DNA from: JANMEB01 sp041745295
Lineage (GTDB): Bacteria; Planctomycetota; Planctomycetia; Pirellulales; Pirellulaceae
DNA: 64,000 nt
Assembly (NCBI GenBank): GCA_041745295.1
Contig: JBGTJE010000005.1
Span: 1 to 64,000 of the forward strand
Direction: 5' to 3'
Part shown: one piece after another, positions 25,986 through 36,500 of the stretch
Numbering within the stretch: position 1 is the stretch's first letter
Layout of the letters: each line of letters starts with the position of its first letter
The notes under the pieces: model-generated
Databases searched by the model: none
What the model was told of the DNA's origin: nothing
The model's input: the letters and a program-made list of their open reading frames with translations, nothing else
Made by a program: the position numbers and the translations under genes

Positions 25986-26621
25986 ATGCCCGAGCTTTAC
26001 CACATCACGCACGTCCAGAATCTACCTCGAATCCTTGCGTCAAAGGGCCTTTGGTGCGACGCGGAGCGACTACGGCAGAATTTTATCTCTACCGGGATCG
26101 CGCATGAGACTCTAAAACAGCGGCGTTTAAGAACCCAAGTCCCGAAAGCAGCCGGGGGCAACCTTGCGGACTACGTGCCGTTTTACTTTTGCAATCGTTC
26201 TCCGATGCTTTACTCGATTCACACTGGCTTTGTCCAGGGCTATGATGGAGGCCAGGAGAACGTCGTTTATCTCGTATCCCGTGTCGAAACATTCGCAAAT
26301 CTAGATCGACGGTGGTGCTTTACCGATGGCCACGCCGTCGAAGCAATCACAAAGTTTTACGATAATTTGGACGACTTGGGACAGATCGATTGGAACGTGA
26401 TTCGCGATTGGAGTTGGAAAAACACCGACGCTGACCCCGATCGGAAGCGGCGGAAGCAAGCGGAATTCTTGGTCCAAAAATCGGTTTCGTGGCCAATGAT
26501 TAATGGAATTGGCGTAATCAGTCAACAAATGGCAAGTCAAGTGGAACGGATTCTCGATGAATCTCGAACCTCGCATCGACCGAAAATAGAGATAGAAACC
26601 AAATGGTATTATCAGAGGTGA
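25986..26621 (+). CDS. darT: DarT ssDNA thymidine ADP-ribosyltransferase toxin
   Basis: I start at ATG 25986 because the family begins with ELYHITHxxNLPRIL at once. The 211-residue protein (DUF4433) has GLWCDA, the NAD-site block GNLADYVPFYFCNRSPMLY, and the late KQAEFLVQKSVSW whose Glu matches the catalytic glutamate of DarT. DarT transfers ADP-ribose from NAD+ to thymidine in single-stranded DNA, stalling replication; in phage defence it modifies phage DNA. It is followed 5 bases later by darG, the usual toxin-antitoxin order. Confidence 0.9.
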   Translation: MPELYHITHVQNLPRILASKGLWCDAERLRQNFISTGIAHETLKQRRLRTQVPKAAGGNLADYVPFYFCNRSPMLYSIHTGFVQGYDGGQENVVYLVSRVETFANLDRRWCFTDGHAVEAITKFYDNLDDLGQIDWNVIRDWSWKNTDADPDRKRRKQAEFLVQKSVSWPMINGIGVISQQMASQVERILDESRTSHRPKIEIETKWYYQR

Positions 26622-26626
26622 TACGG

Positions 26627-27679
26627 ATGATTCACCTAACCGAAGGCAACATTCTAGAGGCGGATGCGGAAGCCCTCGTCAACACGGTTAATACCGTGGG
26701 CGTTATGGGCAAAGGGATCGCGTTGCAATTCAAAAAAGCCTTTCCAGAAATGTTCAAAGCCTATGAAGTGATTTGCGCGAAGGGCGAGCTTGAGCCTGGA
26801 ACACTCCACGTGTACGATCGCGGAGTTATGTTTAACCCTCGATTTATCATCAACTTTCCGACCAAACGCGATTGGCGTGCCAGGTCAAAATTAGAGGATA
26901 TTCAATCCGGCCTCGATGCGCTTGTTAGAGTGGTCGATGAATTGGGAATCAGGTCGATCGCACTTCCGCCCCTTGGCTGCGGACAGGGCGGTCTGAATTG
27001 GGCTGACGTGTTTCCGCTCATCGATGCAGCTATGGCGAGATTGCCCGGCGTTGACGTATTGGTTTTTCCGCCGCACGGAGCCCCGCATCCTGCTGAAATG
27101 GTTAATCGGACAATACGACCGGGAATGACGGCGCTACGAGCGGGAATGATTCGGATTTTGAGCGAATATTGCGTTCTTGGATACGAACTTACGTTAGTCG
27201 AAATTCAAAAACTATTCTATCTACTTCAAGAATCGGGCGAATCGCTGAAATTGCAATTCGTTAAGGGTGAATACGGTCCCTATGCCGACAATTTGCGCCA
27301 TTGGCTTCATCGCGTCGAAGGACATTTTCTCGAAGGATTTGGAGAAGGAAAAAATGACCCGAAAACTCCGATGCGAGTTTTGATGGAAGCTGCCACCGAG
27401 GCGCAGAAGGTGAGTTCCCAAAACGCCGATTCCGGTCACGAAGAGCGAGTTCGAAAAGTCTTCCGATTAATCGAAGGGTTCGAATCGCCTTATGGCATGG
27501 AACTTCTGGCGAGCGTTCATTGGGTTGCAAAACATCCTGAAGAGCAAGTCACTGATTTGCCGTCAGCAATCCAAGCTGTGCATCGATGGAACAGCCGAAA
27601 GAAACAGTCGCTGCAGAAAGAGCACATCCAAGTGGCATGGGATCGCTTAACCGCACAAGGATGGCTGGATCCGGTGTAG
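26627..27679 (+). CDS. darG: DarG macrodomain antitoxin
   Basis: ATG 26627 has GAGGTGAT about 6 bases upstream, overlapping the end of darT. The 350-residue protein has an N-terminal macrodomain (residues 1-155: GNILEADAEALVNTVNTVGVMGKGIALQFKKAFP and SIALPPLGCGQGGLNW), which removes ADP-ribose from DNA. The C-terminal part (about 165-350) is the helical DarT-binding domain, with EIQKLFYLLQESGE and KGEYGPYADNLRH. Full length for the family. It neutralises DarT both by hydrolysis and by direct binding. Confidence 0.9.
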   Translation: MIHLTEGNILEADAEALVNTVNTVGVMGKGIALQFKKAFPEMFKAYEVICAKGELEPGTLHVYDRGVMFNPRFIINFPTKRDWRARSKLEDIQSGLDALVRVVDELGIRSIALPPLGCGQGGLNWADVFPLIDAAMARLPGVDVLVFPPHGAPHPAEMVNRTIRPGMTALRAGMIRILSEYCVLGYELTLVEIQKLFYLLQESGESLKLQFVKGEYGPYADNLRHWLHRVEGHFLEGFGEGKNDPKTPMRVLMEAATEAQKVSSQNADSGHEERVRKVFRLIEGFESPYGMELLASVHWVAKHPEEQVTDLPSAIQAVHRWNSRKKQSLQKEHIQVAWDRLTAQGWLDPV

Positions 27680-28265
27680 GTTTTCCAGGATCTCGCAGCT
27701 CGTGGGATAGCGGCGTATTGCTACTTACGCTGAATTGCCGCCCATCCACATTCGTGCGATGCTCGCAGGCTGCTACCGGAGCATTGTAATTTTGTCGCTC
27801 GGATGGAACGTTCGCTGTTCTAAATGTTCGCGCAGGTTGTCGAACCGTCCAGCAACCGAGTAGACTCTAGATTTTGTGCAATCGCAACGCCAACGTCAAA
27901 GCTCGTTGTGATTAGCTCGCCCGATTTCGATTGCTGAAGGTCATTCGATGAGCGGAGTCCAACAGTCAATTCATGAAGTTGATTTCTGTGGGCAAATTGC
28001 ATCCGCAGCAAACGTTCTATTCGCACAGGACCCGTCGGCATTCCCATTTGGCGAAGCCCGTACAGAGGGATTTGGCACAGGCGCGGCACGATGAAAACAA
28101 GCAACGAGGCGTGCGGTCCGCATTTGTGGCGGTGCAAGTTCGAAGCGACCCTATGTCGGCGTCTTGCCGGAAAGGAAGCGATTAAACCTCGGTAACAACG
28201 CATTCGAGCAATACAGGCTTGTCCCATTTGTTGCTCGTCAGCGGTGAACAGTCATGCAATTTTGC
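27680..28265. other. Intergenic stretch after darTG
   Basis: About 590 bases. Open frames occur on the minus strand (27820-28227), but composition is Arg/His/Leu-rich with no motif and no ribosome site. I see nothing supportable. Confidence 0.45.
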
Positions 28266-28436
28266 TTATACCATTCCCTCATGGTCGTGACGCTTACGAA
28301 CTTTGGTGGCATCTTTCTCTAGCTGTTCGAGTCGTCCGGAGACTTTCTCAAGTCTCTCACTCAACTCCTCGATGGCCCCGACAAGCATCCAAACAACATC
28401 CAGGCCGATTGGCCCGTTTTCAGACGAGATATCCAT
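28266..28436 (-). CDS. Small coiled-coil protein, candidate
   Basis: A 56-residue frame from ATG 28436 to TAA 28266. It begins MDISSENGPIGLDVVWMLVG and continues as a heptad-like coiled coil (AIEELSERLEKVSGRLEQL) and a basic tail (KVRKRHDHEG). The composition is strongly protein-like, better than the plus-strand frame opposite it, but there is no clear ribosome site. It may be the end of a longer gene that was cut when the GIY-YIG fragment joined here. Function unknown. Confidence 0.4.
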   Translation of the reverse strand: MDISSENGPIGLDVVWMLVGAIEELSERLEKVSGRLEQLEKDATKVRKRHDHEGMV

Positions 28437-28937
28437 CGTCACGGACTCGACGATGTAGTTGCGTTGGAAGTCGAGGCTGCGCTAATCGACGCTTACCCTG
28501 GATTGACCAATGCAGTAACGGGGTCTGGAAGCAACGAATTCGGTGCGATGCATGCTCAGGAAATCGTCAATAAGTATCAAGCCGAGCCTGCGGATTTCCA
28601 ACACCGCGCGATCTTGATAAACGTCAATCGAAGTGCATTCGAAACTTCGCTTTACGAAGCCACCCGATATGCGTGGAAAATAGACCCAAAGAAGGCATCA
28701 CGTGCCGAGATCATCTGTGCGGTCCGACAAGGACTAATTGTCGGCGTCTTTACCGCCAAGAACTGGCTGCCAGCGACCTCGACGAACTTTTCAGGCCGCG
28801 AACCTGTCCCTGGACGCTGGGGTTTCGTGGGCACTGACGCCCCAGAATCTATTCGCAAACTCTACGTTCACAAACGATTGCCCGATGAATTTAGAAAACA
28901 AGGCGCCGCGAACCCGATAAAGTACACTTACCGATAG
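28416..28937 (+). pseudogene. 5'-truncated LEM-3-type GIY-YIG nuclease-like protein
   Basis: About 173 residues. The stretch IHRHGLDDVVALEVEAALID followed by AYPGLTN, GSNEFGAMHAQEI and a Y-x-A-E motif matches the second half of the LEM-3-like GIY-YIG domain. The third part (AEIICAVRQGLIVGVFTAK, PGRWGFVG, residues 80-145) is a common C-terminal extension. The catalytic GIY-YIG strands, which should precede IHRHGL, are absent; an in-frame stop lies at 28320, and the DNA there reads better as a coiled-coil gene on the other strand. A TTG at 28464 could still start a shorter product. Probably a remnant of a nuclease. Confidence 0.55.
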
Positions 28938-29022
28938 ATCGCTGCGAAGATTTCTTGGAAAATATGCGATCATCAGTGTGAATTCGGATTCGTAATGTTT
29001 TTGGGGAGCAATAGATCACAAC

Positions 29023-29940
29023 ATGGCGAATCTATTTTGGAAAACACCGGACGGAACAAAGCAATTGTTGAATACTCCATTCAAGACGGAGGATGAATTT
29101 GAAAAGACGGTGTTTGAGGCGGCGGGCCTGCTCGACGATGTTTTTCCGATTAAAAGGCAAATCCGGGGAGGCTCAAAAACAGGAGTTCCGGACATCGTCG
29201 GGGTCGATCGCGATGGTAATGTCTGCATCGTCGAAATGAAAAACGTGGCGGTCGACGCGGACATCATTCCTCAAGTCCTTCAATATGCGATTTGGGCGGA
29301 AACCAATCCAGATTCGATAAAGTCCCTCTGGCTCGAGTGCAAGAATCGACCCGAAGACTTATCTATCTCTTGGGACGACTGGGAAGTTCGAATCATCGTT
29401 ATCGCGCCGAACATCCTGCGATCCACGCTGGTGCTCGGAGACAAAATCAACTACCCGATCGACTTAATCGAAGTGACCCGATGGATTGATGGTAAAAATG
29501 AACTGTTATTGGTTAATCGACTGATTCGGGAGCAGCCGAGACCGAAAACTAAACCCGTAAGCGGTCACGAAGCATACGACGCGGATTTTTATCGCGAGCA
29601 TTTCAACCCCAATAGTGTGGACTTGTTTATGAAGCTCGCTGACGACGTGAACGAACTAGTGCAAAAAAACGGTTGGAGTCTGGAGAGGAAGTTCAATAAG
29701 CATTACTGCGGTTTCAAGGCAGGTTTTTTCAATGCATTCGGCCTAAAATGGATCACGACAAAGACGATCTGTTTCTTTTTCAAGCTCTCCGAAGCGGAAG
29801 CCAAAAAGTCCGGAGTCAAAATCACGAAATATGAAAGCCAGTGGAAGGAAGCCTATGTCAATGTTGAGCCGGACAAGACGAAAATCGACAACCTGCTCCC
29901 GCTATTCCGAGCAGCATACGAGAAAGTAACGAGTCGATAG
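29023..29940 (+). CDS. PD-(D/E)XK nuclease-fold protein
   Basis: The 305-residue protein has a restriction-like core at residues 25-130: Glu in FEKTVFEAAG, then VPDIVGVDRDGNVCIVEMKN, giving Asp57, Glu71 and Lys73 as the D-(D/E)XK triad. The following helix (IPQVLQYAIWAE) is typical for nucleases that recognise DNA ends or mismatches (NucS/RecB-like). The C-terminal part (residues 195-305) has a W-S-L-E-x-KFN / YCGFKAG pattern like the DUF5655-type domain attached to many such proteins. It is a stand-alone gene between the darTG pair and the convergent defence operon, and may be part of the defence cargo. Confidence 0.75.
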   Translation: MANLFWKTPDGTKQLLNTPFKTEDEFEKTVFEAAGLLDDVFPIKRQIRGGSKTGVPDIVGVDRDGNVCIVEMKNVAVDADIIPQVLQYAIWAETNPDSIKSLWLECKNRPEDLSISWDDWEVRIIVIAPNILRSTLVLGDKINYPIDLIEVTRWIDGKNELLLVNRLIREQPRPKTKPVSGHEAYDADFYREHFNPNSVDLFMKLADDVNELVQKNGWSLERKFNKHYCGFKAGFFNAFGLKWITTKTICFFFKLSEAEAKKSGVKITKYESQWKEAYVNVEPDKTKIDNLLPLFRAAYEKVTSR

Positions 29941-29973
29941 GCCGCTGTTAGCAACCGTGATGCGTCGGTTGAT

Positions 29974-32900
29974 TCAAATTACATGGAAGTCGAAGGCAAG
30001 TTTTTCTAGAATTCGAAGTGCCTCGCCGTTATCAGTGTCAAACTCGATTACCTTTTTGGCGACAGTTTGAGCTTGTTCGGCACAATATCGCGCAATCTCC
30101 ATTTCGCCGTTGCCTGTTGATTCAGTCGCCATTTCGACCAAAGTATTCGCCCACTTCAGAAGGACAAATACGTTTCGAGGATCTTCGCGATGCCCTAAAG
30201 CAAATTCTCGACTTGCATTCTCGGGCTGATCAAGCTGTAAATAGAAAAGTCCTCTAAATAGGTAGCCTTGACAACGTTCAAAGCGATCCCTTGCCCTCAA
30301 GGGATCCAACTCTCGTAGCGCCTTTTCCGCAACATCGCGCGCGCCACTAGCCGCACGAAAATAAGCTGCCACCTTGGCGACCTCTGGGGTTCTTGCATCG
30401 TGGGAGAGAATCAGCCCAAGCAATCGCTCAGCCGCTGGCAGATTATCCAGCAGAATATACGCAAGTGCCAACTGCGTGCGGATAGCTACCAAAACGTCTC
30501 GCCTTGTACGATATCGTTCTGATTCCGCCTCTTCACCGCGAAAAAGCACTTCGACCGCCTCATCCAGACGATTGCCCCTTATGAGCGTCCGCCCAAGATA
30601 AAAATAAGGCCAACCATCGCCGTGATGCGGTCGAGCCTCTGAAAGAGAAACTCCCCGCTGGAATGCTCCAATGGCCTCGTCGAGATCGCTTCTTCTCAGA
30701 TGAATTCTGCCCTCCAGTGTAGCCGCATAGGTTGTATCGTGTCCAAGTTTTCTGGCGACATTCAAAGCATCAACGGCAACTTCGTCTCTGTGGACATGTA
30801 GGGCCAGTCGGCCCACTTCCGTAAGCGCCCACCCTCGATGCGGATCAAGTGAGATTGCCTCCTTTGCTAAAACGAGCGCCTCCTCGACCATTCCAAGACG
30901 AGCGTATACCACTGCACCAAGCTCGCACGTCTCTCCAGTCCGATGAGAGCGTAGCAACTCATCGATCGAGGGACGAGCTTGCTCAAAGCGCTTTTGGCGA
31001 ATCAAGTCAATTGCTGCGCCTAGCAAACCGTCAATCAAATCGCCAATGTTTGGCGCCAGTTGTGGATTTCCGGCGAGCTGCGCGTGATAGCGTGATTCCA
31101 CGGCCCATCGAAGGTGCACTGCATCCTGACCTCCGCCTGAGAGTTGCGCGAAATTTTCGGCCATCACAAAATGAAAGCGCAGGATCGTTTCGGGCGCGAG
31201 ATTGGCGAAATCCGCGAATCCCGCCACTAAAGGAGCTAGCGCAACGTGCTCTTGTGCATGACGTTCAACAACCGACTTGCGGATAAGCGTATTAACGGAG
31301 GGGAGACAATTGTGAAACAACACTGAATTGAGAACAGTTGCTGGAATTGGAATACGAGACTGACTTAGCAAGCTAAGGATTGCTTGCTCCTCTTCCGAAA
31401 AAGACAGCTGGCTCAGTATTTGACGGACTATTTTGGAATGAACCCCAGTGCGTAATTTGAGCTCAGTTGCCACCTCTTCAATTCCAAGTTCGTCGATGTA
31501 CTCAGTCGCGAGTATGATAGCGCCCGGATGCCCACCCAAATCCGATGCGACCTGGGATCTAACTGGTTCCGCGTAATGTCCGGGATCGAGTCCAGCGCGA
31601 CGTAACTGCTGGTCTAAGAATAGTCTCCCTGGTTCAGGTCCCAAACCCTTTATCCAAACTCGACGAGTTCGTGCCGGGTCGATATCAAGATCAATCCTTC
31701 GATTAGCCTCTATAATCAGTTTAGCGCTACGTTGGTAGGTTGCTGCAGTAATTGCTTTCAATAAAGTCGGAGTTTGCTGGTCGCGCCAATAATCGTGTTC
31801 GAAAAGATAATGCGCATTCTCAATTACAAGAATCGAGCCAAATGGCAAAAAGTCGCCAATAGCGATATTCGCCAAACTTGCCATTGAAACGATCGCGTCT
31901 CCTGACGATCTCGGAAGTCGCAAACTTCTTGCCAAATACTCAGCGATGAAATCTGGTGATGAATCTGGTGTTAGAGTAATCGTAATTGCTCGTGATCGAC
32001 CTGCTTGAGCAATTGCAGCGTCGAGAATTGTCGTTTTTCCTACTCCCTCGAGTCCTGTAACTACCAGGACGGATTCATGTCGAGATTCCAAAAAAACTCG
32101 AATGGTCTTAATTTCATCTTCACGGTTAATTAGGCCCTGCTTTGCTCCTACAGATACGTTTTCCGCCAAACCACCTGTGACTTCAGACGACGCTACCTTA
32201 TCACGGCAATGTTTAAGAAAGCGAGCCAATCTGGCGAGCGCCGTGTCATCCGGGACCGTCGCGTTTGCAAGTAATGCGCCGAGTGCTTCTATGCACGAAC
32301 GAGAAAAATCGCATTCTAGTGCGGTCAACGTTGGTAACCCATCCACGACACACACTGCTGCAAGTGTATCCCACGACAACTCGTCGGCAGTAGCTTGTGC
32401 TGCCAGTCTGCGTAGCTGTTGTATTTTGTCCGTTTGAATTTCAGAAGGCAGTGATTGAGTTAAACACTGATCGAGAAGCTCAACCTGTACTCGATGGTCG
32501 GAGTGCAATCGTATTGACTGAAGTGTTCGCGCTACAGAATAAATAGGCGAATACCCACCATTTGGGGCGACATCGCTAATGGAAATTAGTCTCGCGGACG
32601 GTCGTGGATCGGCGACACCAACCTGCGGAGCCAGCGAATCCATGTCAAGTTCAATGTTAAGTATGGCATCTCCACAGCTCAGCCGACCATTTCTTGGTGC
32701 GCTCCACCACCATGTGTCCATTCGTTGGTCCTGTTGAACTGCTACGCATGATCCGCCGAATTTCCCGTCATTGCAAAAAACCACGGGAATGCGATTGAAT
32801 GTTTGCTGTTGAATTAGCGATAGAAATGGATCGATCGAATGATTGTGGGCAACAATTACTACAAGTTCGTATTGTCCCTTGGGCACAAAAATATGAAGTG

Positions 32901-33516
32901 CGTCGGCACAGACAAGTGGAAGAATTCCATAGGTGTGGCCTTCAATTTCGACCTCGATGGATTCGATTGGTGTAGTGGAGCTATTACCGGAACTTAAGCC
33001 GGTTTCCTCAAAGACTGAGGAATTCTGTTTCAGCCGAAATTCGCAGCGAGTCGGCAATATTACCGGCAAGATGGCCGTCCCTGCATTCCGTTTTTCCCAG
33101 GTCCTTAGAACGGAACTCTTGACGCCAAGTGACTTATAAATGGATTCGTCGGACGAAGTGATTCGAAACGAATGGGTGCCCGCAAAAATGCATGTATTGT
33201 GTGCTTTCGCGAATTCTTGAAGTTCAAAAAGAAAATCCAAAGGGACGGATCCTTCAGGGAACACCATGATGTGTGGAGTGAAAGCTGGGTTGGATAGCGT
33301 CTCCAAAATTGCCCTGAGTCGCTTCGTCTGCCAGGCGAGATAATGCTCGTAGAACGTGGATTGAAGCTGCGAAACATCCAGAGCGTGCCTTGCAAGACTG
33401 GCAAGCGACACCTTGTCGAAAGGCAGAAACGGTTCAGCCGCGAAATTGCGGTCACCGACCGTCACAAATGGATGACACTCGATCTGACAGACGGCAATGC
33501 GGAGCTTTTTTGACAT
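29974..33516 (-). CDS. Nitrilase-domain STAND ATPase with TPR sensor
   Basis: The 1180-residue protein has three parts. First, a carbon-nitrogen hydrolase domain (residues 1-260) with an intact catalytic set: Glu88 in VFPEG, Lys163 in FRLKQN and Cys203 in LVCADA. Second, a STAND/AAA-type NTPase (about 455-750) with Walker A GLEGVGKT at 488-495 and a Walker B-like LVIENAH near 586. Third, TPR-like repeats (about 850-1165). STAND proteins of this layout sense phage products through the repeats and switch on the N-terminal enzyme. A nitrilase as effector would cleave an amide or nitrile metabolite such as a cofactor (inference). It is the last gene of the six-gene operon, 26 bases after the DUF499 gene. 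Confidence 0.8.
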   Translation of the reverse strand: MSKKLRIAVCQIECHPFVTVGDRNFAAEPFLPFDKVSLASLARHALDVSQLQSTFYEHYLAWQTKRLRAILETLSNPAFTPHIMVFPEGSVPLDFLFELQEFAKAHNTCIFAGTHSFRITSSDESIYKSLGVKSSVLRTWEKRNAGTAILPVILPTRCEFRLKQNSSVFEETGLSSGNSSTTPIESIEVEIEGHTYGILPLVCADALHIFVPKGQYELVVIVAHNHSIDPFLSLIQQQTFNRIPVVFCNDGKFGGSCVAVQQDQRMDTWWWSAPRNGRLSCGDAILNIELDMDSLAPQVGVADPRPSARLISISDVAPNGGYSPIYSVARTLQSIRLHSDHRVQVELLDQCLTQSLPSEIQTDKIQQLRRLAAQATADELSWDTLAAVCVVDGLPTLTALECDFSRSCIEALGALLANATVPDDTALARLARFLKHCRDKVASSEVTGGLAENVSVGAKQGLINREDEIKTIRVFLESRHESVLVVTGLEGVGKTTILDAAIAQAGRSRAITITLTPDSSPDFIAEYLARSLRLPRSSGDAIVSMASLANIAIGDFLPFGSILVIENAHYLFEHDYWRDQQTPTLLKAITAATYQRSAKLIIEANRRIDLDIDPARTRRVWIKGLGPEPGRLFLDQQLRRAGLDPGHYAEPVRSQVASDLGGHPGAIILATEYIDELGIEEVATELKLRTGVHSKIVRQILSQLSFSEEEQAILSLLSQSRIPIPATVLNSVLFHNCLPSVNTLIRKSVVERHAQEHVALAPLVAGFADFANLAPETILRFHFVMAENFAQLSGGGQDAVHLRWAVESRYHAQLAGNPQLAPNIGDLIDGLLGAAIDLIRQKRFEQARPSIDELLRSHRTGETCELGAVVYARLGMVEEALVLAKEAISLDPHRGWALTEVGRLALHVHRDEVAVDALNVARKLGHDTTYAATLEGRIHLRRSDLDEAIGAFQRGVSLSEARPHHGDGWPYFYLGRTLIRGNRLDEAVEVLFRGEEAESERYRTRRDVLVAIRTQLALAYILLDNLPAAERLLGLILSHDARTPEVAKVAAYFRAASGARDVAEKALRELDPLRARDRFERCQGYLFRGLFYLQLDQPENASREFALGHREDPRNVFVLLKWANTLVEMATESTGNGEMEIARYCAEQAQTVAKKVIEFDTDNGEALRILEKLAFDFHVI

Positions 33517-33542
33517 TGTTGCTATGTGGAGGATGACTTGAA

Positions 33543-36500
33543 TTACGCTTCTTCGAAGCCGTAGTTGCCGAAGCCAAGGGTGCGGCAGTTTTCGGTGACG
33601 TCGCGGACGAGTTTTTCGGAAGCGCCTTCTGGAAGTTCGGCATGGATCTCTAGCGTGATTTCGACATTAGCGCCGTTGATTTTCGTCAAATGTTGCACGA
33701 CTTCGTCCGCGATCTGGCTGGCGTCGCGCACGAGCCGTAAAGGGTCAACCGCAACCGAGCCTTGAAACCGGCGAAGGACTGTGGGGAGCGCTCCGGGAGT
33801 TTCACCATTTGCTAATGAGCCGGTCCCCCCTGCGCCTGCCGATTCCGCGCCCATTCCGATGCTCGATCCGGTGCCGATTGCGCCAGCACCTACCGAGGAG
33901 GTGGGGGCAGTTGCCGCCTCGGCATCGAGTTGAGCAGCGGCGATTTCCGGTTTAACCAGCAAACTCTGAGCATCAACGAGCACTCGAGTTGCCACTCCGG
34001 CTCGAAGGCCGTTGTATCGGCCGCGGGCTTCGTCCCAGGCTTCAGCATATGCAAACGTTTCTGATCTCCAAGTTAGTCGTTCCACCCCCTCTCGAATGGC
34101 CGCCAACAAAACATCTGCATCTCGTATCCGCGGAAGGTAGAGATATCGGGCCGCGTCTTCGGTCAATTGCTTGATGCTCACATGATTGCCGCGCCAAAGC
34201 GGGATTCGGTCCAATTCATGTCGGAGTCGTGCCCCGCCAAGCTGCACAATTAGTAGTTCGCCGTTTTTCAGTTTCTTTGCCGCCCGTGATGCGAGCGAGT
34301 CTTGTCCTTTAAGCGAAAACTCGACCCATTCAACGTTGCCTTTGGGGTCCGGTTGCGTGGGAACTAATAGCCATTGAAACGCCTCTGGAATTCTCACGGA
34401 AACAGTTTCATCGGCCGAGACCGCACGTGAGTCCGCTTGTCGTTTTTGGAAATTGTCTAGATTCAGCGCGGGGTTTTCGCCGGCCCCATCGCGGACGATT
34501 GAACTCCAAGCAAGATGCTGTCGGATCGCATGGCGCAGCTCAAGAAGGCGGTTAATGTCGGCCGCCAAGAACACGAGCATATTCTTGTAATTTCGCGGGC
34601 TGTTCCCTCGCGACTCCAGAATCGCGGCTGCTTGTGAACGAGCGGGGCTGCCAGGATCCTTGCCACCGTGTGGAAATTCCGGAGCGAGTATTACTAGCCT
34701 AACTTCAGGATCGTCTGGAATATCGCTGCTGGGCACACAAGGATGAACCTTCGAAAAATCTGCCCTGGAGTTCGCTTCCTTTCGAAGTCGACGAATTAAC
34801 TCATCGTCCGCGTCGTTTTCACTGAATTGGTTGGCCCGATCCTCGGCCAATCGAGTAACGGTTGGAACCGTTGAATACCAAAATCGCCGGCCATCTATGT
34901 AGAGATAGGTTGCGGCCTCGGTTAGTCTTCGAAGGGCATCTCCAAAGGTGGCTACGGTTTCGCCAGGCTGGACGCAACCGAGTTTCACGCGCCGGTCATC
35001 AATTCCTTTATTGGCCGCACGCTGCATGGGTGCCGAGCCCATATATATTGTGCGCGCGACGCGCCGGCAGGCCGAGTAGCGGCCCAGGTTCGGATTCTCG
35101 CGATCGAGTGCCAGCGGTAGCGAGTGCGATCCATCGACGTCCTTTTCAATGACCGGCACCCAATGGTCGTCCATGTAGCGAGTCAATTCAAACTGAACCA
35201 ATTGGTCGTCCACTGGAACGTTTGCCGGCAAAATCAGTAGATTCCCATCCTGTCGTTCCCAAAGCGAGTGTATGACAGCGGCCATCAACCGAAGGACACC
35301 GCGCGTCCGTTGAAATTTATCCAGCGTCGACCAGTCGTTGTAAAGTCGATCAAAAAGTTCCGGGTGAATCGGATAAGCCATCTTCAAGCGGCGTTCATAA
35401 TCTGCCTCGCGACACTCGCTCGGAAACTCCGAGTGCTGCTGGCCGTACATTTCCGCAAATGCTCGTGCGACCGCGTCGCGGTGTTTTGCTTGTTCATTCG
35501 ACAGCGGCTGGAAGAGCCGCCGGCGAACAATCTCAAATCCTTCGTCCGGGCTCGCTGGGCGCCAAGAAGATTCGACCCGGCCAATAGCGTTCTTGATTCG
35601 TTCAAGCGCTTTGCGTCCCCACTCGCCGCCGATTTCGTTGTCGCTCGATGGGACGCTTACAACAAGCAAGGTTTTTTTCGCAGCCTTCGCCGATTCACTA
35701 ATTGCTTGCGCAAAAGTGAATTGAGTATCAAATGTGCCCGCCGGAAGATTACTTCCTTCGTGCAATTGCCGCGCGTAGGCAACCCATTCGTCGATCAGAA
35801 TCAAACAAGGCGAATACTTATTGAATAGTTCCTTGAGGGCATCACCCGGGTTGGTAGCGGTCTCGTCGGCCTCCTTGATTAACTTGTATCCTTCTTTTCC
35901 GCCGAGTTGCCAAGCAAGTTCGCCCCAAAGAGTTCGAACAATGGTTCCGTCCGGTTTCTTGTGTGGTTGTCCGGGGGAAATCTTTGTGCCGACAATAACT
36001 GCGCGGTGAACACTCTTGGCGACCGCAGCCCCTGTTTCTTTTATTAGTTCTTCAATGCCCGAGAGTTCAGCTGCGGGTGCCCCAGAAAACAGATGCCATA
36101 ACGCCAACATGGAGTGCGTTTTGCCACCGCCGAAATTCGTCTGAAGTTCGACGACCGGATCGCCGCCGTTTTCGGACATTCGAACAAGCGCACGGGCAAG
36201 AAGCCGTTTGAGTCCCTCAGTAATGAATGTGCGGCGAAAGAATTCCTTCGGGTTCTTGTATTCGTCTGATCCCTCGCGCTGATACACCTGCCAGAGGTCG
36301 GCCGCAAATTCGGCCTGTTGGTAGCGGCCGCTGGAAACATCTGGATGTGGAGTGGCAACTTCGCGCCATGGTTTTAGTCCACCCTGTGGCTTTCCGTCGG
36401 TAGGGGCAAACGAAGCCTTTCGCATTTCTTGGCGACGCTGTTCGTCGAACTGAATGCGCAACAGGTCCATTCGCATTTGTTCGACTTCGACGGCTTCCGA

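Noticed and set aside
27820..28227. Minus-strand 135-residue frame after darTG
   Set aside because: Composition and lack of a ribosome site do not support coding.
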